Source of the DNA: Rhodobacterales bacterium
GTDB lineage: Bacteria; Pseudomonadota; Alphaproteobacteria; Rhodobacterales; Rhodobacteraceae
Length of the DNA stretch: 16,145 nucleotides
Assembly: GCA_013298485.1 (NCBI GenBank)
Contig: JAAFHS010000011.1
Coordinates: forward strand, 1 to 16,145
Direction: 5' to 3'
Positions within the stretch are counted from its first letter, which is position 1. Each line of letters opens with the position of its first letter. A program made the position numbers and the translations under genes. The notes under the pieces are model-generated. The model did not search any database, was not told the DNA's origin, and saw only the letters and a list, made by a program, of their open reading frames with translations. Positions 1 through 5,308 of the stretch are shown piece after piece.

Positions 1-20
1 CCGAACGTAATGTTGATCTT

Positions 21-178
21 GGCAGATTTGTCCCGCGACAAATCTGCCCGCGACTGCCACCCGGCCCGGCCACGGGCCGGGCGTTCTTCGCGGAAATCGT
101 CCACTGGACGATTTCTGATCGCTCATCACCCCCCGGCAGGCGCGAAACCGCGCCAGCCCAGGCAGTCGCGGGCAGATT
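21..178. other. Nested inverted-repeat region, possible structured RNA or palindromic repeat
   Basis: No gene is seen here. An 18-bp perfect inverted repeat (41-58 with 161-178) encloses further perfect hairpins: 60-68/73-81 (9 bp, loop gcca), 93-102/106-115 (10 bp, loop act) and 139-144/149-154 (6 bp, loop aaac). A competing 12-bp hairpin, 21-32/37-48 with loop ccgc, shares bases 41-48 with the outer stem, so the two cannot form together. The arrangement resembles a multi-branch RNA fold or a composite palindromic intergenic repeat. It does not match RNase P RNA, tmRNA or SRP RNA signatures. The strand is undetermined because all pairings are symmetrical. Confidence 0.55.
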
Positions 179-208
179 GGATACGAACGGTCTGTGGCCC
201 CACACCCC

Positions 209-283
209 TTGCCCAACGGCGTCCCGCCTTATGGGCAATGAAACCGATGGTCCTTCCACAGGAAGGCCCATCAGACGGTTTCA
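209..283 (+). other. Two consecutive hairpins upstream of the hpaR-like gene
   Basis: The first hairpin pairs 209-215 with 232-238 (ttgccca/tgggcaa) and holds a small inner stem, 218-221/225-228. The second pairs 239-246 with 276-283 (8 bp) and continues with 247-250/268-271 and 252-257/261-266, closing on an aca loop with one mismatch and a 4-nt bulge. Directly followed by the terminator-like stem at 283, these look like the 3' half of a small transcript or an attenuator ahead of the regulator gene. That reading is inference; no known RNA family is recognised. Confidence 0.45.
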
Positions 284-315
284 AAGGCACCATGTGCAGC
301 CGAGATGCCTTTTTC
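283..315 (+). terminator. Rho-independent terminator-like stem with T-run
   Basis: Bases 283-289 (aaaggca) pair with 306-312 (tgccttt) around a 16-nt loop, and the T-run extends to 314. Position 283 can alternatively pair in the preceding hairpin. The stem lies 39 bases before the start codon of the MarR-type gene, so it would end a transcript arriving from the left or act as an attenuator in a leader. Confidence 0.5.
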
Positions 316-353
316 TCCGCGGCGCTGCCCCCCGGACCCTTCATGAATCTGCC

Positions 354-836
354 ATGACCGACGATCCAGCACCCCCCCTGCGCCAGACGCAACGCTCCCT
401 GCCGATCGCGCTGCTGCGCGCGCGTGAAACCGTGATGGGCCCGATCCGCGAGATGCTGGCGGCCTCCGGCGTGAACGAACAGAAATGGCGCGTGCTGCGC
501 GTGCTGGATGAACGCGGGCCACTGCCGCTGACCGAACTGGCGCAGGCGGCGGTGCTGCTGCTGCCCAGCCTCACCCGCATCATTCGCGCGATGGCGGACG
601 AAGGCCTGGTCACGCGCGCCACGCCGGATGCGGACCGGCGCAAGGCGGTGGTTACGATCACGGCGGCGGGCGGGCGCGTGATCCGCGATCATGCAGAGGC
701 CAGCCGCGCCGTCTTTGCCCGGCTGGCCACGGCTTACGGCCCTGAAAAACTGGAAACCCTGCTTGACCTGCTGGATGATCTGCAGCGGGTCGAAATGGCG
801 AAGCAGGCCTCTGCACAAACCTTAACAAAAGGTTAA
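354..836 (+). CDS. hpaR: MarR-family transcriptional regulator, HpaR type
   Basis: This is a 160-residue cytoplasmic DNA-binding protein of the MarR family. The N-terminal block 'RSLPIALLRARETVMGPIR' (about residues 14-32), followed by 'EQKWRVLRVL' and 'LLPSLTRIIRAM', is the pattern of the homoprotocatechuate-operon regulator HpaR. The winged helix-turn-helix spans about residues 45-108, with the wing at 'DADRRKAV'. HpaR in other bacteria represses 4-hydroxyphenylacetate/homoprotocatechuate catabolic genes. None of those genes is in this window, so the ligand and targets here are unknown. The ATG at 354 is chosen because family homology starts soon after it; upstream sequence is hairpin-rich and unlikely to code. 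No strong ribosome binding site is visible. The final codons lie inside the 92-bp repeat that begins at 817. Confidence 0.85.
   Translation: MTDDPAPPLRQTQRSLPIALLRARETVMGPIREMLAASGVNEQKWRVLRVLDERGPLPLTELAQAAVLLLPSLTRIIRAMADEGLVTRATPDADRRKAVVTITAAGGRVIRDHAEASRAVFARLATAYGPEKLETLLDLLDDLQRVEMAKQASAQTLTKG
822..836. promoter_or_regulatory. CtrA-like box TTAA-N7-TTAA
   Basis: TTAA at 822-825 and TTAA at 833-836 are separated by exactly seven bases, the half-site spacing of the alphaproteobacterial response regulator CtrA. The second half-site contains the stop codon of the HpaR-type gene. The same spaced pair is conserved in the second copy of the repeat (13788-13802). Binding is inferred only. Confidence 0.35.
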
Positions 837-843
837 AATAGCC

Positions 844-852
844 TGTGGATAA
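844..852 (-). promoter_or_regulatory. Consensus DnaA box
   Basis: The plus strand reads tgtggataa, the reverse complement of the consensus DnaA nonamer TTATCCACA. It lies 8 bp from the CtrA-like box in an AT-rich stretch. It is a single box and is absent from the second copy of the repeat, so chance or a local regulatory role is more likely than an origin. Confidence 0.3.
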
Positions 853-1036
853 CTTTTTAAGATATTGATATAAAATGTAAAACTTGAAAATTGACAGCCG
901 TCAATTTTGCTGACCTTTGACCCGTTCTGGTGCAGAAAGACAGTCAAAAGCCGACAGCGCACCGGGCAAATCCGCGCGACGAATCGCAACGCAGCGGCTA
1001 CCCCCAAGACTGCTAACCTGCTTTGAAAGCGGCCCC

Positions 1037-2218
1037 ATGAAAATCAAATCGATCCGCGCAACTCCCGTCCTGATCCCACTTGAGGCGCCCTATCTGTGGT
1101 CCTACGGCGCGCTGGACGGGTTCACCAAATGCGTGGTCGAGGTCGAAACCAGCGATGGCGTGGTGGGCATCGGCGAGGCGCCAAGCCATACCTCGGCCCG
1201 GATCATCGACGCTTTCAAGGACCGGCTGATCGGCATGGACCCGCTGGATATCGCGGGCTTGGAACGCCGTGTGCTGCCGTCGATGCCGGGCGCACATTCC
1301 GTCACCGACTATGCCACGCGCGGGGCCTGGGGCGGGGTTGAAATTGCGCTGTGGGATTTGCGCGGCAAGCTCTGGGGGCAGCCGGTGGCGAACCTTCTGG
1401 GTGGTATCCATCGCCGCCATATCCCTTTCACCGATTACTTCAGCTACCGCTTGCCGCAGGACGGCAAGGGCGGCGAGGCCACCATTCAGGATGTGGTGGA
1501 CTATTGCCTGTCCTTGCGCGAAACCCACGGGACTACTTTCTTCGAAGGCAAGGTCAGCGACCCTGATCTCGGTGCCAACATCCGGCTGGTGCAGGCGCTG
1601 CGACTGGCGCTTGGTCCCGATGCGATGATCCGCATCGACAGCAATCAGGCCTTCTCTGTCCCCTCTGCTACCTCCCTTGCCCCCGCGTTTGAAGAGGCAG
1701 GTGTGCGCAACTGGGAAGACCCCACCCCGGATTGGACGGGGATGAAACGTCTGCGCGCCCGTACCACGATTCCGTTTTCGGGGCACAACACCGATCTTGC
1801 GAAGGCCGTCGCCTATGGCGCGCCCGATGCCATCGTGTCCGATGTCGCGGGCTTTGGCGGCTTTGCCGCCGCCATGCGCTTTGTGTCGGCCTGTCAGGGC
1901 GCGGGCGTGGATTTCTGGTGCTATTCCGGCGGATCGGGGTTGGAAACGGCAGCCTATCTGCACCTCTGCGCCGCACATCCGCATATCCACGAACCGAACC
2001 AGAGCCTTTTGCGCCAGCAACCCTTTGACGTGATCACGGAAGGCCCCTTCGCGCCGCGGGGCAACACCATCAGTCTTCCGGATGGTCCCGGCCTTGGCGT
2101 CACGCTGGATGCCGCACGCCTTGCCTATTGCGCGCGCCTGCTGGTGGATCGTGGGCTGCCGAACAAGTACCACGATCCGGCCAACCCCGGCGCAATGCGC
2201 CGGATGCCGCTGGTGTAA
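1037..2218 (+). CDS. Enolase-superfamily protein (MR/MLE type, glucarate dehydratase-like)
   Basis: This 393-residue protein has the two-domain fold of the mandelate racemase/muconate lactonizing enzyme group, which abstracts a proton next to a carboxylate and stabilises the enolate on Mg2+. The N-terminal capping domain covers about residues 1-120. The barrel carries candidate metal ligands D201 ('IRIDSNQAFS'), E227 ('NWEDP') and N251 or D253 ('GHNTD'). The usual Lys-x-Lys catalytic motif reads E170-G-K172, so only the second lysine is kept. The C-terminal 'FWCYSGGSGLETAAYLHL' resembles the glucarate dehydratase-like subgroup. An acid-sugar dehydratase is the likeliest role; a racemase is possible and the substrate is unknown. 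The ATG at 1037 starts the conserved 'MKIKSIRATPVLIPLEAPY'; an in-frame TTG at 917 would add unmatched residues. The monooxygenase gene follows 114 bp later in the same direction. Confidence 0.85.
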   Translation: MKIKSIRATPVLIPLEAPYLWSYGALDGFTKCVVEVETSDGVVGIGEAPSHTSARIIDAFKDRLIGMDPLDIAGLERRVLPSMPGAHSVTDYATRGAWGGVEIALWDLRGKLWGQPVANLLGGIHRRHIPFTDYFSYRLPQDGKGGEATIQDVVDYCLSLRETHGTTFFEGKVSDPDLGANIRLVQALRLALGPDAMIRIDSNQAFSVPSATSLAPAFEEAGVRNWEDPTPDWTGMKRLRARTTIPFSGHNTDLAKAVAYGAPDAIVSDVAGFGGFAAAMRFVSACQGAGVDFWCYSGGSGLETAAYLHLCAAHPHIHEPNQSLLRQQPFDVITEGPFAPRGNTISLPDGPGLGVTLDAARLAYCARLLVDRGLPNKYHDPANPGAMRRMPLV

Positions 2219-2288
2219 CGCGTATCGCCGCATCCCGAAAAAACCGTTCACACTTTTTGCGCGAATGACGCTAGCCTGACCCTGCGGA

Positions 2289-2307
2289 ACCCGGTGGAGG
2301 ACCGGGT
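2289..2307 (+). other. Hairpin with GGAGG loop upstream of the monooxygenase gene
   Basis: ACCCGGT (2289-2295) and ACCGGGT (2301-2307) form a perfect 7-bp stem whose 5-nt loop is GGAGG. It sits 25 bases before the chosen ATG at 2333 and also covers an in-frame GTG at 2294. It could sequester or present a Shine-Dalgarno-like sequence; no function is established. Confidence 0.4.
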
Positions 2308-2332
2308 GTGTTTTCATTTCAGGGGGGATGGC

Positions 2333-4132
2333 ATGCTCGACCATACAGCGACGGATCAGGTGACAGAGGTTCTGGACCGCCTAGGCGCGGCCCTGTCGGA
2401 CGGGGATATCAAGGCAGCGGCGGGGTTGTTTGCCACAGATTGCTACTGGCGCGACCTTGTCACCTTCACCTGGAACATCAAGACGATGGAGGGGCGGGCG
2501 GCGGTCGCGGACATGCTGGATGCGACCTTGCTGCGCGTCAAACCGATGGGGTGGCGTGTGGCGGAAGGCGAAGTCGCCTCCGATGACGGTGGCGTGCTGA
2601 CGGCCTGGATCAGCTTTGAGACGGCAGTGGCGCGCGGATACGGCCTGATCCGCATCCGCGGGGGCGAAATCTGGACGCTGCTGACCTCCATGGTGGAATT
2701 GAAGGGGCATGAGGAGCCTGCAGGTTTCGACCGCCCGATGGGCGTGCAGCACGGGGCCAGCAAAACGCGACGGACATGGGCCGAAAGCCGCGAAGATGAG
2801 GCGAAATCGCTGGGCTATACGACGCAACCTTACGTCCTGATCGTCGGCGGCGGGCAGGGCGGCATCGCGCTTGGCGCCCGGCTGCGGCAATTGGGCGTGC
2901 CCACGATCATCCTGGAAAAGAACGAGCGTCCGGGCGACAGCTGGCGTAACCGGTATAAGTCGCTGTGTCTGCATGACCCGGTCTGGTACGACCATCTGCC
3001 CTATCTGCCCTTCCCGCCGAACTGGCCCGTCTTCGCGCCCAAGGACAAGATCGGCGACTGGCTGGAGATGTACACGAAGGTGATGGAGCTGAACTACTGG
3101 ACGCGAAGTACCTGCAAATCCGCGAAATACGATGTGGCCCGCGGCGAATGGACGGTCGTCGTTGACCGCGACGGGCAGGAGGTGACCCTGCGCCCGAAAG
3201 AGCTGGTGCTGGCCACGGGCATGTCGGGCAAGGCGAACCTGCCGAAGTTCAAGGGGATGGAACGGTTCAAGGGCGATCAGCACCATTCATCGCGCCATCC
3301 GGGCCCGGATGCCTATCGCGGCAAGAAGGCCGTGGTGATCGGATCGAATAATTCGGCACATGATATCTGTGCGGCGCTTTGGGAAGGCGATGTCGATGTC
3401 ACGATGGTGCAGCGGTCATCGACCCACATCGTGCGGTCGGACACCCTGATGGACCTTGCACTCGGCGGGCTTTACTCCGAGGCGGCGGTCAAGGCGGGCA
3501 TGACCACGAACAAGGCCGATATGATCTTTGCCAGCCTGCCTTACGCGATCCTGCATGAATTCCAGATCCCCGTGTATGCCCAGATGAAGGAACGCGATGC
3601 GGCGTTTTATGCGGGGCTGGAAAAGGCCGGGTTCTGGCTGGATTGGGGCGACGATAACTCGGGCCTGTTCATGAAATACCTGCGGCGCGGGTCGGGGTAT
3701 TACATTGATGTGGGGGCCAGCCAGTTGATCATCGACGGCAAGATCAAGCTGGCGCACGGCAACGTCGCCGAGATCACAGAAGATGCGGTCATGCTGGAAG
3801 ATGGCACGCGGCTGCCTGCGGATGTGATCGTCTATGCGACGGGCTACGGGTCGATGAACGGCTGGGCGGCAGATCTGATCGGGCAGGATGTGGCGGATAA
3901 GGTCGGCAAATGCTGGGGGCTGGGGTCGGCCACGACCAAGGACCCGGGGCCGTGGGAGGGCGAAGAGCGCAATATGTGGAAACCGACCCAGCAGAAGGGG
4001 CTGTGGTTCCACGGCGGCAACCTGCACCAGTCGCGGCATTATTCCCAGTTCCTGTCACTGCAACTGAAAGCGCGGATGGAGGGCATCGACACGCCGGTCT
4101 ACGGTCTGCAGGAGGTGCATCACAAGGCCTAA
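2333..4132 (+). CDS. Flavin-containing monooxygenase with N-terminal NTF2-like domain
   Basis: This 599-residue protein combines an NTF2/SnoaL-like domain (about 8-125) with a class B flavoprotein monooxygenase. The FAD-binding Rossmann motif is 'VGGGQGG' (171-177, after 'PYVLI'). The FMO signature is near F312 ('FKGDQHHSSRH'). The NADPH-binding motif is 'VVIGSNNSAHD' (335-344), and the late FMO/YUCCA 'YATGYGSMNG' is at 501-510. Such enzymes use NADPH and O2 to hydroxylate or to perform Baeyer-Villiger or N/S-oxygenation; the substrate cannot be read here. The ATG at 2333 is preceded by AGGGGGG at 2321-2327 with 5 nt spacing, which favours it over the in-frame GTG at 2294. The gene lies downstream of the MR/MLE gene and may share its transcript, since no terminator is evident in the 114-bp gap. 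Confidence 0.88.
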   Translation: MLDHTATDQVTEVLDRLGAALSDGDIKAAAGLFATDCYWRDLVTFTWNIKTMEGRAAVADMLDATLLRVKPMGWRVAEGEVASDDGGVLTAWISFETAVARGYGLIRIRGGEIWTLLTSMVELKGHEEPAGFDRPMGVQHGASKTRRTWAESREDEAKSLGYTTQPYVLIVGGGQGGIALGARLRQLGVPTIILEKNERPGDSWRNRYKSLCLHDPVWYDHLPYLPFPPNWPVFAPKDKIGDWLEMYTKVMELNYWTRSTCKSAKYDVARGEWTVVVDRDGQEVTLRPKELVLATGMSGKANLPKFKGMERFKGDQHHSSRHPGPDAYRGKKAVVIGSNNSAHDICAALWEGDVDVTMVQRSSTHIVRSDTLMDLALGGLYSEAAVKAGMTTNKADMIFASLPYAILHEFQIPVYAQMKERDAAFYAGLEKAGFWLDWGDDNSGLFMKYLRRGSGYYIDVGASQLIIDGKIKLAHGNVAEITEDAVMLEDGTRLPADVIVYATGYGSMNGWAADLIGQDVADKVGKCWGLGSATTKDPGPWEGEERNMWKPTQQKGLWFHGGNLHQSRHYSQFLSLQLKARMEGIDTPVYGLQEVHHKA

Positions 4133-4147
4133 GGGTTCTGGCCGTTG

Positions 4148-4198
4148 GCCCCCACCCCCATCCCCTACGCGGTGCGCCGGGTCGGGGTGGGGGCTTTC
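4148..4198. terminator. Hairpin terminator between convergent genes
   Basis: Bases 4148-4158 (gcccccacccc) pair perfectly with 4184-4194 (ggggtgggggc) across a 25-nt loop, followed by TTTCTG. It lies 15 bases past the monooxygenase stop codon and before the stop of the convergent hydrolase gene at 4218. It most likely ends the plus-strand transcript. In the other direction the T-run is lacking. Confidence 0.65.
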
Positions 4199-4217
4199 TG
4201 TCGAAAGTTGCCGCGTC

Positions 4218-5189
4218 TTACAGGAACTGCCACTCTTCCGGCACCCAGGCAAAGGCATCGCCCTTGACCTCGACATGACCCACACTCGGGAACGGCAGGT
4301 GCGAGCCTGTGACGGCGATCTTGTCGGTGGCGAGCATGGCCATGACCTTTTTCCGCGTCTCAACAGCCAGGGCGGCATCCGTGTCGAAGGTGATGCTGAT
4401 ATCGGGTGTTGTGAACTGCAAGGCGCGCATGTGCACGATATCGCCCCAGATGATCAGCTGATCCGCGCCTGATGACAGCCGATAGCCGGTATGGCCGACC
4501 GTATGGCCCGGCATCGCGATCGACGTCAGCCCACCGCCAAGATCGACATTGTCGCCATCGAACGGCGTCACGCGTTCGCCATAGGCGGCGGCCACTGCGC
4601 GCGCCAGGGTGAACATCATCTTTGCGGCCTCAGGTGCCGAGGCGGCGATCGCCTCATCCGTCCAGAAGGCGAGATCGGTCTGGGCCACATGCAGGGAGGC
4701 ATTCGGGAATGCGGCAGCCTCGCCCGCCATCAGGCCTGCGATATGGTCGGCATGCATATGCGTCAGCACGACCCGGTTGATCGCCGCTGGGTCGACACCC
4801 ATCGCTGCAAGCGTCGTGGCAATGCGGCCTGTGGTCGGCCCAAAGGCCCCAGCAGCGCCGGAGTCAATCAGCGTGAGCTGGTCACCCGAGCGGATGAGGT
4901 ACGCGTTGATCGGGGTCGGAATCGGGCCTGCGGGTGGCAGATAAGCGGCGGTAAGATCCGTGGCGGCAGCGGCCGCATCGACGCCCACCATCACATCAAG
5001 GCCCAAGGGGATGTATCCATCAAGCAGCGTGGTGATCGTCATGTCGCCGACGCGGCGGTCATAGAAGGTGGGCGGGGCCGCCGGTGTTGTCTGCGCCAGC
5101 GACAGGCGTGGCGCGCCGATGGCAGCAAGGGCGGTGGCCCCCGCGATACCACCAAACAGGCCGCGGCGGGAAAGGGTCAGGTTGTGCAT
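4218..5189 (-). CDS. Tat-exported MBL-fold metallo-hydrolase, methyl parathion hydrolase-like
   Basis: This is a 323-residue metallo-beta-lactamase-fold hydrolase. The N-terminus has a twin-arginine signal, 'SRRGLFGG' at 7-14 followed by a hydrophobic Ala/Gly stretch and an 'SLAQT' cleavage region near 30-34, so it is probably periplasmic. Metal ligands are H144, H146, D148 and H149 ('THMHADHI'), H229 ('MPGHT'), D250 ('WGD') and H297 ('GSHLPFP'). The blocks 'LIDSGAAGAFGPTTGR', 'GLMAGEAAAFPNA' and 'HLPFPSVGHV' closely match the methyl parathion hydrolase/lactonase-like subfamily. Natural substrates may be lactones or esters, but this is inference. GGAGG at 5196-5200 lies 6 nt before the ATG. 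The gene is 119 bp downstream of the AceE-like gene on the same strand. Confidence 0.88.
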   Translation of the reverse strand: MHNLTLSRRGLFGGIAGATALAAIGAPRLSLAQTTPAAPPTFYDRRVGDMTITTLLDGYIPLGLDVMVGVDAAAAATDLTAAYLPPAGPIPTPINAYLIRSGDQLTLIDSGAAGAFGPTTGRIATTLAAMGVDPAAINRVVLTHMHADHIAGLMAGEAAAFPNASLHVAQTDLAFWTDEAIAASAPEAAKMMFTLARAVAAAYGERVTPFDGDNVDLGGGLTSIAMPGHTVGHTGYRLSSGADQLIIWGDIVHMRALQFTTPDISITFDTDAALAVETRKKVMAMLATDKIAVTGSHLPFPSVGHVEVKGDAFAWVPEEWQFL

Positions 5190-5241
5190 GGGAATCCTCC
5201 AAAGGAAACGGCCGCGTTCTGCGACTGCATGACGTTATCGG

Positions 5242-5308
5242 GCATTTGCGTCAGCGCAATGCACAAAGGCGGGAGGCTGCTCTGCATTTTTGCACAAGGC
5301 TTTGCACG
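5242..5308 (-). promoter_or_regulatory. Repeat-rich gap upstream of the MBL-fold gene
   Basis: The gap between the AceE-like stop and the hydrolase start holds two direct repeats, tgcacaaaggc at 5260-5270 and tgcacaaggc at 5291-5300. They lie 31 bp (about three helical turns) apart, and a third partial tgcac lies at 5303. It also holds a stem-loop, 5242-5250/5255-5262 (one bulge, loop tcag). These suggest a regulated promoter for the hydrolase gene. No convincing -35/-10 pair was assigned. Confidence 0.3.

Larger units (their letters stand above)
817..908 (+). repeat. 92-bp AT-rich dispersed element, copy A
   Basis: Copy A aligns without gaps to the reverse complement of 13716-13807, with about 70 of 92 positions identical. 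Identity is concentrated at the two ends: 'AAACCTTAACAAAAG' plus TTAAAAT at the left, and a perfect 22-bp palindrome AAAATTGAC-N4-GTCAATTTT at 887-908. A shared block ATTGATATAA lies in the middle. The copy starts inside the last codons of the HpaR-type gene and ends about 130 bp before the MR/MLE start. Its AT-richness contrasts with the surrounding coding DNA. Confidence 0.75.

Noticed and set aside
21..315. A known housekeeping RNA (RNase P RNA, tmRNA, SRP RNA)
   Set aside because: No P4 RNase P core, no tRNA-like T-loop sequence and no SRP GGAA tetraloop domain could be found.
126..818. A 230-codon minus-strand frame opposite the hpaR-like gene
   Set aside because: It overlaps the conserved MarR coding region and the hairpin region and shows no family pattern.
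891..919. TTGACA at 891-896 as a sigma-70 -35 element
   Set aside because: No acceptable -10 hexamer lies 16-18 bp downstream; the TTGAC is part of the palindrome.
817..920. A replication origin
   Set aside because: There is only one DnaA box and one CtrA-like box, no replication gene nearby, and the DnaA box is missing from the second copy of the element.
1013..2344. A 443-codon open frame on the minus strand
   Set aside because: It is the mirror of the MR/MLE gene, which has family motifs and a fitting start; the antisense product resembles nothing.
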